Below are positions 7,811 to 15,747 of a stretch of DNA of 45,597 nt, in pieces. The DNA lies in NCBI GenBank assembly GCA_002436065.1, contig DIXP01000069.1, positions 1 to 45,597 on the forward strand, in the 5' to 3' direction. The first letter of the stretch is position 1. Each line of letters begins with the position of its first letter. The stretch comes from Chloroflexi bacterium UBA6077 (GTDB lineage Bacteria > Chloroflexota > UBA6077). Position numbers and translations under genes: made by a program. Under the pieces are notes generated by a model. That model made no database searches. It was not told where the DNA came from and worked only from the letters and a program-made list of their open reading frames with translations.

Positions 7811-8827
7811 ATGGGAACCCTAGACGGGCGCATCGCCCTCATCACCGGCTCCGGGCGCGGCATCGGCCGTGAAGAGGCGCTCTTCTTCGCCGCCGAGGGC
7901 GCCAAGGTCGTGGTCAACGACCCCGGCGTCGCCCCCGACGGCAGCGGCACGGACACCAGCGTGGCCGCCGCTGTGGTCGCCGAGATCAACGTTGCGGGCG
8001 GCACAGCGGTCGCCAGCACCGACAGCGTCAGCGACTGGCAGGGCGCAAGGCGCATGGTAGACACTGCCGTCGACGCCTTCGGGGGTCTGCACATCGTGGT
8101 CAACAACGCGGCGATCAGCCGGCCTCGGGCACTGGTGAACATGACCGAGGAGGAGTTCGACGACGTGGTCGCCGTGAAACTGAAAGGCACCTTTGCGGTC
8201 AGCCGCTGGGCAGCCCGTTACTGGCGCGAGCGGTATGAGGCGGGAGACCGCGCCGATCGCGCGATCGTCAACACGTCCTCCTCAGCCGGCTTGAACTCCC
8301 CCTATCCGCTCAACACCAACTATGCGGCGGCCAACGCCGGCGTCGGGGCAATGACGATGCTGCACAGCCTGGAGCTCGGCCGCTACGGCGTGCGGGTGAA
8401 CTGCATCTCGCCCGGGGCCCGCACTCGGCTCTCCCTCGACCTTCCCGCGGGGGTACAATCCTTGACGCGGCAGGACACCCCTGCGCCCGGGGCGTTCGAC
8501 CCGTGGCACCCCGTCCATCAGGCCGTGGTCGCCGCCTACCTCTCCAGCGCCGACTGTCCTCTGAGCGGCCAGGTGCTGACGGTGCGGGGCAGCACGGTGA
8601 CGGCCACCCACAACTGGTCACTCGGCGAGCAGGTGAGCAAGGAGAATGCCGGCTGGACCGTGGGCGAGCTGGCCCGCGCGCTGGGCAAGCTCCCCTTCGA
8701 GGACCCCTTCGACAAGCTCATCTACCTCAGTCGTGTATACGGTGCCACGAGCCGCGAGCAGATCCAGCAGCTGCTCAACACGATCCTGGACAACGATGAG
8801 CGGCCCGAGCCCGGGAAAGCCTCGTAG
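7811..8827 (+). CDS. Short-chain dehydrogenase/reductase with altered catalytic lysine
   Basis: At 338 residues this is a Rossmann-fold SDR resembling the dehydrogenase part of multifunctional beta-oxidation enzymes. TGSGRGIG (12-19) binds the nucleotide, NDPG follows strand 2, and NNAA is present. The catalytic serine lies in NTSSSAG. The active-site tyrosine is in NYAAANAGVGAM, where the expected YxxxK reads YAAAN. The lysine that lowers the tyrosine pKa and binds the ribose is therefore asparagine. About 80 C-terminal residues (after LTVRGSTVTATHNW) go beyond the SDR core and resemble the tail of such family members. CAGGAGGAG precedes the ATG. The substrate is unknown. Confidence 0.85.
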   Translation: MGTLDGRIALITGSGRGIGREEALFFAAEGAKVVVNDPGVAPDGSGTDTSVAAAVVAEINVAGGTAVASTDSVSDWQGARRMVDTAVDAFGGLHIVVNNAAISRPRALVNMTEEEFDDVVAVKLKGTFAVSRWAARYWRERYEAGDRADRAIVNTSSSAGLNSPYPLNTNYAAANAGVGAMTMLHSLELGRYGVRVNCISPGARTRLSLDLPAGVQSLTRQDTPAPGAFDPWHPVHQAVVAAYLSSADCPLSGQVLTVRGSTVTATHNWSLGEQVSKENAGWTVGELARALGKLPFEDPFDKLIYLSRVYGATSREQIQQLLNTILDNDERPEPGKAS

Positions 8828-8851
8828 GGCACCTCGATCACATCGATCGTG

Positions 8852-8886
8852 GACCGCCGACGGCACCATTGAGGCCGTCGGCGGTC
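8852..8886. terminator. Hairpin after the SDR gene
   Basis: Arms 8852-8864 and 8874-8886 are perfectly complementary (13 bp, GACCGCCGACGGC) with a 9-nt loop, 25 bp after the SDR stop. No T-tract follows, so this may be a Rho-assisted terminator or an mRNA-stabilising hairpin. The remaining gap to 9090 shows nothing else I can support. Confidence 0.45.
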
Positions 8887-9096
8887 ACGGCCGAGATAGT
8901 CGTCTGCAGGCACCACCTCGGCTCTGCTTCCAACAACGACCTAAGCTTCGCCGCGCCACGACAGGCTACGTCCCTAATTGTGGCTCCTCGAGGGCAACTC
9001 CCAGGAGGGCACCGTGTGACCTGTCCCGAAGCCGCTCCAACCCCACGAACCGTTTCTTCCAGCACCCTGCCCTTGCGGCATCACCGACAGTAGTTA

Positions 9097-9118
9097 TACA
9101 CTGTGTACAGCTATACTG
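9097..9118 (+). promoter_or_regulatory. Putative promoter/operator of the XRE-cupin gene
   Basis: TACAC-T-GTGTA (9097-9107) is an 11-bp inverted repeat just upstream of a good -10 element, TATACT (9113-9118), which lies 20 bp before the start codon. No convincing -35 is seen, which fits an activated or poorly leadered promoter. Autoregulation by the adjacent DNA-binding protein is inferred. Confidence 0.4.
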
Positions 9119-9137
9119 GACAACCGGAGCGCGGGCC

Positions 9138-9719
9138 ATGAAGAGAGAACCAGGCAGTACGGCAGATACGTCGCGCCAGGTAAACCTCCCCGAGCGGCTT
9201 CGAGACCTCCGGGAGCAGGTCGGGATCTCTGTGCGTACCCTGGCGAGTAGGGCCAAGTTTTCCCCGAGCTTCATCTCCCAGGTAGAGTTGGGCCAGGCTT
9301 CACCCTCGGTGGCATCGCTGGAGCGGATCGCCTCCGCGCTGGACGTTACCCTCGGTGAGTTGTTCAGCGTGGTCGAGCCGGGAAGGGCAGCCGTGGTGAG
9401 AGCGGAGGACCGCCAACGGCTGGTGAGTTCCTGGTCCAGAGCCGAGATCGAGCCCCTCGGTCCCTCAGGCGGAGTGAGCAGGCTCGAGCCGGTAATGATC
9501 ACCATTGCGCCAGGAGGGCACAGCGGGAAGTATGCCCACGGCCATTCTGGCGAGGATTTCGCCATAGTCTTCGAGGGCGAGGTGACCCTCACCCTTGGGG
9601 AGGAGACGCATATTCTCCAACGAGGTGACGCAGTGACCTTCCAGTCGGAGATCCCCCACCACTGGGAAAACACCAGCCTCGAGCCGGTTCGCCTCGTGAT
9701 AGTCGCCTACCGATTCTGA
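9138..9719 (+). CDS. XRE-family regulator with C-terminal cupin sensor domain
   Basis: This protein has 193 residues. Residues about 15-72 form a lambda-repressor-like HTH: LPERLRDLREQVGISVRTLA, SPSFISQVELGQASPSVASL and IASALDVTLGELF. Residues about 115-190 form a cupin barrel with GGHSGKYAHGHSGEDFAIV and GDAVTFQSEIPHHWEN. The family couples small-molecule or metal binding in the cupin to DNA binding. Members often control amino-acid, polyamine or stress genes, but the ligand here is unknown. An in-frame extension upstream to 8646 runs through intergenic sequence and was rejected. The next gene, prfC, starts 49 bp downstream. Confidence 0.9.
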   Translation: MKREPGSTADTSRQVNLPERLRDLREQVGISVRTLASRAKFSPSFISQVELGQASPSVASLERIASALDVTLGELFSVVEPGRAAVVRAEDRQRLVSSWSRAEIEPLGPSGGVSRLEPVMITIAPGGHSGKYAHGHSGEDFAIVFEGEVTLTLGEETHILQRGDAVTFQSEIPHHWENTSLEPVRLVIVAYRF

Positions 9720-9767
9720 GACGCTCGCCGCCTGTCCGTTTGCCTATTCCGACTAATAGGGGCCAAT

Positions 9768-11429
9768 GTGAGTTTAATCGATCAACAGCGAGAAACAGCG
9801 ACGGAACCTGACATTCGTCGCGAGGCCTCCCGCCGAAGGACCTTCGCGATCATCTCGCACCCGGATGCGGGCAAGACCACTTTAACTGAGAAGCTACTGC
9901 TCTACGGAGGGGCCATCGGCCTTGCCGGCTCAGTGCGCGCACGCCACAACCAGAGTGCCGCCACTTCCGACTGGATGGAACTCGAGCAGCAGCGGGGAAT
10001 CTCCATCAACTCGACCGTCCTCCAGTTTCCGTACAACGGCTATCAGATCAATCTCCTGGACACGCCCGGGCACCAGGACTTCAGCGAGGACACCTACCGT
10101 ACCCTCGCGGCGGTCGACAGTGCCGTCATGGTGATCGATGCCGCCAAAGGCATCGAAACGCAGACAAGGAAGCTCTTCCAGGTTTGCCGCCAGCGCGGCG
10201 TCCCTATCCTTACCTTTGTAAACAAGATGGATCGCCCCAGCCGGGAACCGCTGGCGCTGCTCGACGAGATCGAGGAGGTTCTGGGTATCGCCGCCGTCCC
10301 GATGAACTGGCCCATTGGCGATGGGGATGGCTTCCGAGGTGTCTATGACCGGCCTGGAGGCCAGATCCACCTCTTCGATCGAGTCGAGCGCGGTAGGCGG
10401 ATTGCTCCGGTTCAAGTGAGAGCCATGGACGACCCGGCGCTAGGCGCGCTCCTGGGGGAAGCTCGCCACGGGCAGCTTCGCGCCGACATGGAGCTGCTGG
10501 AGGGCGCCGGCGCAGGCTTTGACGAGACTCGCGTGCGACAAGGGGAACTGACTCCCGTGTTCTTCGGGAGCGCCCTCACCGACTTCGGAGTTCAGCTCTT
10601 CCTTGACGCCTTTCTGGAGATGGCTCCGCCGCCCTCGCCCCGGAGGGCCCGGGGCCAGGTGGTCGCCCCTGGAAGCGGCGACTTCTCAGGCTTCATTTTC
10701 AAGATCCAGGCGAACATGGACAGACTCCATCGCGACAGCATCGCCTTTCTCCGGATCTGCTCCGGCCGATTCACGCGTGACATGGTTGTACAGCATCCCC
10801 GGACCGGCCGCAAGCTTCGGCTCTCCCATTCCCACAGGCTCTTCGCGAGGGAGCGCGAGGTGCTCGACGAGGCATTTCCCGGTGACGTAGTAGGGTTGGT
10901 GAATCCGGGACAGTTCGCCATCGGCGACACTCTCTGCGCGGGGCAGCTAGTGGAATTCGACGACATCCCTCGATTTGCTCCGGAGCACTTCGCAGTTCTG
11001 GGCAATGCGGACACCGCGAAGCACAAGCAGTTTCACAAGGGGCTGCTTCAGTTGCAGGAGGAAGGAGCTATCCAGATCCTCCATGCTCCCGACTACGCCC
11101 GCCGGGAGCCGATCCTCGCCGCCGTTGGACGGCTCCAGTTCGATGTGGTCCGGTTCAGGCTCGAGGCGGAGTACGGAGTGGCGACACAACTCGATCCCCT
11201 GCCTTACCAGTGCGCTCGTTGGATTGAAGGCACGAGCCAAGAAGTGGCGACGCTCCCGTGGGGGCGTGGAGCGCTCCTGGCTGAGGACAGGAACGGGCAG
11301 CCAGTTGGGCTCTTCGAGAGCGAATGGCACGTCCGCTACTGGCAAGAGCACTATCCCCCCGTGAAGTACCACGAGTCTGCCGACTGGCAAACAGCAAGGC
11401 TTGGCAACGGACTTGACCGAACCAACTAG
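9768..11429 (+). CDS. prfC: Peptide chain release factor 3
   Basis: This is a 553-residue translational GTPase that recycles RF1 and RF2 from the ribosome after peptide release. The motifs are G1 SHPDAGKTTLTEKLL, the RF3-like switch region QRGISINSTVLQFPY, G3 DTPGHQDFSEDTYRTL and G4 NKMDR, with FFGSALTDFGVQLFLD typical of RF3. The C-terminal domain has GRLQFDVVRFRLEAEYGV. The start is GTG 9768; the ATG two bases earlier is followed at once by TGA and cannot be used. It is slightly longer than the E. coli protein, with extra residues at the C-terminus. Confidence 0.95.
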   Translation: MSLIDQQRETATEPDIRREASRRRTFAIISHPDAGKTTLTEKLLLYGGAIGLAGSVRARHNQSAATSDWMELEQQRGISINSTVLQFPYNGYQINLLDTPGHQDFSEDTYRTLAAVDSAVMVIDAAKGIETQTRKLFQVCRQRGVPILTFVNKMDRPSREPLALLDEIEEVLGIAAVPMNWPIGDGDGFRGVYDRPGGQIHLFDRVERGRRIAPVQVRAMDDPALGALLGEARHGQLRADMELLEGAGAGFDETRVRQGELTPVFFGSALTDFGVQLFLDAFLEMAPPPSPRRARGQVVAPGSGDFSGFIFKIQANMDRLHRDSIAFLRICSGRFTRDMVVQHPRTGRKLRLSHSHRLFAREREVLDEAFPGDVVGLVNPGQFAIGDTLCAGQLVEFDDIPRFAPEHFAVLGNADTAKHKQFHKGLLQLQEEGAIQILHAPDYARREPILAAVGRLQFDVVRFRLEAEYGVATQLDPLPYQCARWIEGTSQEVATLPWGRGALLAEDRNGQPVGLFESEWHVRYWQEHYPPVKYHESADWQTARLGNGLDRTN

Positions 11430-11537
11430 CCATCTGGCCCTGGGAAGTGCACTCGATCCCGGGCCAACTGCTGAGACGCTCTTAGCGGGGGCGACCATCC
11501 AGTCGCCTAATGACTCCAACCCAGCGCCAGCAATCAA

Positions 11538-11563
11538 GACCGCGGAGCCAGTGCTCCGCGGTC
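11538..11563 (+). terminator. Hairpin downstream of prfC
   Basis: GACCGCGGAG (11538-11547) pairs perfectly with 11554-11563 around a 6-nt loop, and CTTCCTT follows. It lies about 110 bp after the prfC stop in the 287-bp gap between convergent genes and may serve both. Nothing else is recognised in this gap. Confidence 0.5.
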
Positions 11564-11716
11564 CTTCCTTGAATGGGCCGGTCCCCTCACTGGGACTGGT
11601 GAGGAGTTCGAGCCAGCGTCGTCAAGACAACAGGTGGCATCGTGGTCGCTCCGCCCCTCACCGACGTCTCATCTGCCAGCCCACTTGGCCAGGTCATCCA
11701 GGCTCCTCAGCCCTGC

Positions 11717-12052
11717 CTACTTGGCTATTCTTTTCGTCAGCCAGGCCCTCAGGATCTCCGGCGAGAAGGTCTCGCTCTCGAATTCCTTGACCTGCTTCTT
11801 CGGGTCGGTATCTGCCGGGAGTTTGAACTCCCTGGCCAGCTCGTCCATGGTCAGGCCGTAGGCCTTGGTGATCTCCTCCAGGGTCATCCACCCCTTGATC
11901 TCGTCTGGGTTCATCCCTGTAGCCACTATCTTCTCACCGGCGGCCGTCGCCTTGCCTGAGATCGCCCACATATCCGAGGCCTGGGCCGTGAAGATCGTCC
12001 CCAGGAAGATAGCCAGGGCGAGCACACCGAAAAGGTAGGAGTTGAGTCTCAT
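11717..12052 (-). CDS. Small exported protein paired with a membrane Fe-S protein
   Basis: This protein has 111 residues. Residues 5-25 form a hydrophobic signal or anchor (YLFGVLALAIFLGTIFTAQA). The rest is soluble, with KGWMTLEEITKAYGLTMDEL and FKLPADTDPKKQVKEFE. This helix-turn pattern (a MTLEEI-x-KxYG module followed by LP-x-DxD) is familiar from small domains encoded beside or fused to NapH/NosR-like membrane ferredoxins. It follows the Fe-S gene by 11 bp in the same direction, so co-transcription and a role in the same periplasmic electron-transfer unit are inferred. The biochemical function is unknown. Confidence 0.7.
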   Translation of the reverse strand: MRLNSYLFGVLALAIFLGTIFTAQASDMWAISGKATAAGEKIVATGMNPDEIKGWMTLEEITKAYGLTMDELAREFKLPADTDPKKQVKEFESETFSPEILRAWLTKRIAK

Positions 12053-12063
12053 CTTACTTCTCC

Positions 12064-12993
12064 TTACTTGCCCACCACGGGCATTCCGACCTTAAGCTCC
12101 AGAGCCCCATGCCTGGGACAAATGTCTACGCATTCCAGGCAGCCCGTGCAATCAGGGCTCTTGATTGTATCGGCGGTGTGGATGTTGATACCCATCGGGC
12201 ACGCCTTATCGCAGACCGCGCACCCCTTGCAGTACGCATCCTCCCGCTTGAGGTACACTGGTCCCGCGGCGGCAACTAGCCCACCAATTGCGCCCAGAGG
12301 GCAAGCGTATCGGCACCACGGCCTCTCCACGAACAGGGAAGCCACCACCAGGACGATCAGCACCAGCAGACCAAAGCTGAAGGTGAGTTCGGCTATCGTG
12401 AGAAGCGCGGCCCAGGGGTCGTAGTCCCGGAACACCATCACCCCGTAGTAGGCAGCCCCGGTGACGGACCATACCAGCAGTGCGTACTTGAGCAGGCGCA
12501 ACGGCCGGTCGATGACCGCAAGACGGGCTCCCCTCTCCCTCACTGTCCCAACCAGGCTCCTCACCCCCGGCACCCGCTTCTGGAGGAATCGGCTGAACTT
12601 GGTGGTCATGTCCTGCAGGAAGCCCAGAGGACAGACCCACCCACAGAAGGCCGATCGAGCGAAGAAGGCCGTCACGAGGAACGCCGCCCCCAGAGCCATG
12701 TTCGAAAGGTGCGTGTGGGGAAGGGTCTTGCCCCCCGAGGTGACGAACCGCCAGATGCTCTCGACCCCACCGAAGGGGCAGAAGGCCTCGGGCGAGGCGG
12801 TGATCGTCTCGCCCGTCTCCCCCACCGAGACGTGTACGAAGGTAACGTAAGCGATGAAGGCAGCAAAGCCGAACTGAACCGCCCTCCGGAATCGCTGGGG
12901 GGTAATCAGCGGCCGCCAGCCCTTCGGTTTCTTCTTAACCGACCCCAGCTTCAAAGGTGATATGGATACGTTGACCCGCGCCTGTGTTGACAT
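12064..12993 (-). CDS. NapH/NosR-like polytopic membrane 4Fe-4S protein
   Basis: This protein has 309 residues with several membrane segments (around 38-56, 97-112, 168-188 and 196-218). Two CxxxCP membrane-edge motifs are present: FCGWVCPLGFLQD and WCRYACPLGA. Two ferredoxin-type clusters lie near the C-terminus: CKGCAVCDKACPMG and CTGCLECVDICPRHG. The family passes electrons from quinol across the membrane to a periplasmic acceptor. AAAGGAGGGCAAC precedes the ATG. The 487-bp upstream leader holds a B12-box-like element and competing hairpins. No catalytic subunit (NapA, NosZ or reductive dehalogenase) is in the window. Confidence 0.88.
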   Translation of the reverse strand: MSTQARVNVSISPLKLGSVKKKPKGWRPLITPQRFRRAVQFGFAAFIAYVTFVHVSVGETGETITASPEAFCPFGGVESIWRFVTSGGKTLPHTHLSNMALGAAFLVTAFFARSAFCGWVCPLGFLQDMTTKFSRFLQKRVPGVRSLVGTVRERGARLAVIDRPLRLLKYALLVWSVTGAAYYGVMVFRDYDPWAALLTIAELTFSFGLLVLIVLVVASLFVERPWCRYACPLGAIGGLVAAAGPVYLKREDAYCKGCAVCDKACPMGINIHTADTIKSPDCTGCLECVDICPRHGALELKVGMPVVGK

Positions 12994-13167
12994 TGTTGCC
13001 CTCCTTTCCCTGTGACGAAGCTATCCTGGCAGAGGATTGTGGATGCATTATGGAGCACTTGCGGAGGATTATGGTCATTTTGTGGAGATCCTGTGGAGAC
13101 GCCAGTTGAACTTCCCACGTTCCATTCGCACCACCCGGACTTCATAGTCCGTAAACGCAGGAGATAA

Positions 13168-13345
13168 CTACTCGCCGGACCCTGTAGGCACGAAAGCTGT
13201 GGCGAGTAGAGTTGGACCGTTCGACGTTTCCAACGAGTAGGAGGGCGTAGGGGCGAGTCTCCTGTCTGCATCCCAGAAACTGAGCGGCAAGGGGACGCCT
13301 TTCCCCGTGACCCTATTGGGGAGTAACATATGTGGGTATCCGGTG
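13168..13345 (-). ncRNA. Candidate cobalamin-type riboswitch leader
   Basis: Read on the minus strand, AGACAGGAGACTCGCC (13267-13252) closely matches the B12-box consensus AGYCAGGAGACCTGCC. It is preceded by CTGGGATGC and, further 5', by AATAGGGTCACGGGG and CCCCTTGCCGCTCAGTT, which loosely resemble the conserved core of cobalamin riboswitches. Downstream, CTACTCGCC (13209-13201) pairs perfectly with GGCGAGTAG (13176-13168). The same GGCGAGT could instead pair with ACTCGCC of the B12 box, giving a possible switch. The core is a poor match in places and the peripheral helices are not assigned. The leader belongs to the membrane Fe-S gene. Confidence 0.33.
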
Positions 13346-13480
13346 AAGGCAGCCGGACGTCGCGGTGACGCTCGATGGGGAGCATGTCACCTGATCGGAA
13401 GCGCTCGGACTGAGGGATCCGTATGGAAGCGGGCAAGCCCTGGTCGGAGCACCCAGTCTCTACAATGGAGTGGAAGACCG

Positions 13481-14998
13481 ATGGCACTACTCTCTAGAGT
13501 CCTATCACCTGCCCTCAGAGAGAAGATCACGTCTGCTGAGGAGGCCGCCGCCCTAATACGGCCAGGGGCGAATGTCGGCATGAGCGGCTTCACCGGAGCC
13601 GGCTATCCCAAGGCGATACCCCAAGCGCTGGCCAGAAGAATAGAGGAGGCCAACGGCAGGGGTGAGCGGTTTCAGATAGACCTGCTGACAGGGGCGTCGA
13701 CGGCTTCGGAATTGGATGGCACTCTGGCCAAGGTAGACGGCATCCGGCTGCGCCTACCCTACAACTCCGACCCAATCTTACGCGACCGAATCAACAAGGG
13801 TCAGACGGAGTACGCAGATGTCCACCTCAGCCACGTGGCTCAACTCGTGTCATCCGGCTTCCTAGGCAAGATGGACCTGGCCGTGATCGAAGTCGCCGGC
13901 GTCCTCGAGGATGGCAGGCTGATCCCCTCCTCTTCGATCGGAAACAACAATACCTGGATAGATGAAGCCGACGGCGTGATCCTGGAGGTCAACTCCTGGC
14001 AGAACTCGAGTCTCGAAGGGATGCACGACGTCTACAACGTTGCTCAGCGCCCTCCTCATCGCAGGCCGATTCCGATCATACAACCGGCCGACCGCATAGG
14101 CAGCCCCTACCTCATCTGTCCTCCCGAGAAGGTGCTGGCAGTGGTCGAGACGAACGCGCCGGACCGCAACAGCCCATTCTCCCCACCGGACGAGAATTCC
14201 CGCAGGATCGCGGGCCACATCATGGAGTTCCTGACTCGAGAGGTCGAGAAGGGCAGGTTGCCAGAGAACCTGTTGCCGCTGCAATCGGGGGTAGGCAACA
14301 TCGCCAACGCGGTTTTGCAGGAGCTGATGGAGTCACCATTCGAGAACCTCAGCGCCTACACAGAGGTGATCCAGGACGGCATGATCGATCTGATGAAGGT
14401 GGGGAAGGTGGTGACGGCCTCGGCCGCAGCGTTCTCGCTCAGCACGGAGGTGACGGACTACCTCAACGCCCACATGGAGGAGTATCGCCGCCGCATCATC
14501 CTCCGGCCCCAGTCGGTCAGCAACAATCCGGAGGTCATTCGCCGCCTGGGCTGCCTGGCCATGAACGGGATCATCGAGGTCGACATCTATGGAAACATCA
14601 ACTCGACCCACGTTATGGGAACCCGCATGCAGAACGGTATAGGCGGCTCTGGAGACTTCGCCCGCAACGCGTACATATCCTTCTTCATGACCCCCTCCGT
14701 GGCCAAGGGCGGCGCCATCTCCTGCATCGTCCCCATGGTGTCCCACGTGGACCATACGGAGCACGACGTCGATGTGATGGTAACCGAGCAGGGGTTGGCG
14801 GACCTCCGCGGGCTATCGCCGAAGCAGCGAGCCGAGCGGATCATCGAGAACTGCGCCCATCCCGATTACCGTCCGGCGCTGCGGGAGTACTATCGGCGCG
14901 CGCTAGAGATGTCGCCCGCGAAGCACACCCCCCATCTGTTGGAGGATGCCTTCAGCTGGCACCTGCAGTTCAACCGCACGGGCAGCATGCGGTTCTAG
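13481..14998 (+). CDS. Acetyl-CoA hydrolase/succinyl-CoA:acetate CoA-transferase family protein
   Basis: At 505 residues it matches the length and layout of class I CoA-transferases of the Ach1/AarC/YgfH group. MSGFTGAGYPKAIP is near the N-terminus and SGVGNIANAVL lies near residue 268. The catalytic glutamate sits in LSAYTEVIQDGMIDL, and MNGIIEVDIYGNINSTHV, GGSGDFARNA and VTEQGLADLRGLSPKQRA are also family blocks. It would move CoA between acyl groups (acetate, succinate or propionate), or hydrolyse acetyl-CoA; the acceptor cannot be told. The ATG follows GTGGAAG; an in-frame extension to 13307 lacks family similarity. It is divergent from the Fe-S gene. Confidence 0.93.
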   Translation: MALLSRVLSPALREKITSAEEAAALIRPGANVGMSGFTGAGYPKAIPQALARRIEEANGRGERFQIDLLTGASTASELDGTLAKVDGIRLRLPYNSDPILRDRINKGQTEYADVHLSHVAQLVSSGFLGKMDLAVIEVAGVLEDGRLIPSSSIGNNNTWIDEADGVILEVNSWQNSSLEGMHDVYNVAQRPPHRRPIPIIQPADRIGSPYLICPPEKVLAVVETNAPDRNSPFSPPDENSRRIAGHIMEFLTREVEKGRLPENLLPLQSGVGNIANAVLQELMESPFENLSAYTEVIQDGMIDLMKVGKVVTASAAAFSLSTEVTDYLNAHMEEYRRRIILRPQSVSNNPEVIRRLGCLAMNGIIEVDIYGNINSTHVMGTRMQNGIGGSGDFARNAYISFFMTPSVAKGGAISCIVPMVSHVDHTEHDVDVMVTEQGLADLRGLSPKQRAERIIENCAHPDYRPALREYYRRALEMSPAKHTPHLLEDAFSWHLQFNRTGSMRF

Positions 14999-15048
14999 CC
15001 CAACCACATCGCTGGGGGCACCAACCTTACTCGCCATGATTCTGTCGA

Positions 15049-15078
15049 TGAGCCATGCCGGATTGACGGCATGGCTCA
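15049..15078. terminator. Hairpin after the CoA-transferase gene
   Basis: TGAGCCATGCC (15049-15059) pairs perfectly with 15068-15078 around an 8-nt loop, 51 bp after the stop codon. There is no T-tract. It is probably a transcript 3'-end hairpin. Confidence 0.45.
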
Positions 15079-15127
15079 CGGATATGGTCACCGTCGGAGA
15101 GAGTCCGCAGGAGGCCAACCCCTACTC

Positions 15128-15180
15128 CCCCACGAGACGGCTCGCCCGGAGGCTCGCCCTCCCGGGAGCTTCGCTTTCCC
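15128..15180. repeat. Dispersed-type GC-rich repeat
   Basis: GGCTCGCCC occurs at 15139 and 15151 within a GC-rich stretch that also contains a CCCGGA/TCCCGGG inverted repeat. Sequences of this kind recur between genes in many GC-rich bacteria. Apart from the two hairpins listed, nothing else is recognised in the 15001-15398 gap. Confidence 0.4.
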
Positions 15181-15312
15181 CCAGACCGCAACTCCGATCC
15201 GACGGCTTCGTGCACAATGCAGAATGGACTATTGCCTGGCACGCACCCTGCCTTAGGGGTGGACGTAGGGAAAGTCGCCGCGAGGCGTTTACATAGATTT
15301 GACCCCAATCAC

Positions 15313-15334
15313 GACGACCGCCCGTGCGGTCGTC
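15313..15334 (+). terminator. Rho-independent-type terminator
   Basis: GACGACCGC (15313-15321) pairs perfectly with GCGGTCGTC (15326-15334) around a 4-nt loop, followed by TTTCTG. It lies between the CoA-transferase and the next small gene and should limit read-through. Confidence 0.55.
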
Positions 15335-15398
15335 TTTCTGACCGGCGCGCCGTGCCGCTCAAACCGGACGGGGCGATCTGACGGGTGAGGTTACCAGA

Positions 15399-15698
15399 AT
15401 GGCTATCTATGGTCCGCCCCAGACTCCCTGGGAGAATCTTACCGACGACCAATTGCTGGCGGTAATAGGGCTGCAATCGACACTGATGGGCCTGCCTGGA
15501 GTACTGCAGGTGCAGCCCGAGTACGCCACCGAGGGCAGCCAGCAACTGGTTGTTGCCGTGTATCTGGAAACCAATCATCAAGAGTCCGTCGAGCAGTTGC
15601 CCCCCAGGGTGGCAGGGCTGAGGGTGGTAGCCAAGCTGGAGGACGAGGACTCCGGCCACGTCGTGGAGATCGTGGGCAGGGAATCCTTCAGCCGCTAG
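15399..15698 (+). CDS. Small conserved-looking protein of unknown function
   Basis: This 99-residue frame starts with ATG after GGTGAGG. It is acidic and probably soluble, with an alternating pattern suggesting a small alpha/beta domain: LTDDQLLAVIGLQSTLMGLP, then LVVAVYLETNH, LRVVAKLEDE and HVVEIVGRESF. The pattern of short strands resembles ferredoxin-like folds, but I recognise no family. It stands alone, with a terminator-like hairpin 65 bp upstream and a convergent gene 50 bp downstream. Confidence 0.55.
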   Translation: MAIYGPPQTPWENLTDDQLLAVIGLQSTLMGLPGVLQVQPEYATEGSQQLVVAVYLETNHQESVEQLPPRVAGLRVVAKLEDEDSGHVVEIVGRESFSR

Positions 15699-15747
15699 GG
15701 ATCCGTGGCGACCTGATACGGCTGTAAAGGGGGCTTCCGCCGATGCT

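Noticed and set aside
8646..9137. Upstream extension of the XRE-cupin frame
   Set aside because: It overlaps the SDR gene and contains the promoter-like region; the family HTH fits the start at 9138.
11430..11716. Possible small gene between prfC and the convergent exported protein
   Set aside because: The frames present are low-complexity and lack ribosome-binding sites; only a hairpin is supported.
13307..13480. N-terminal extension of the CoA-transferase
   Set aside because: The 58 extra residues lack family similarity, and the family N-terminus fits the ATG at 13481.
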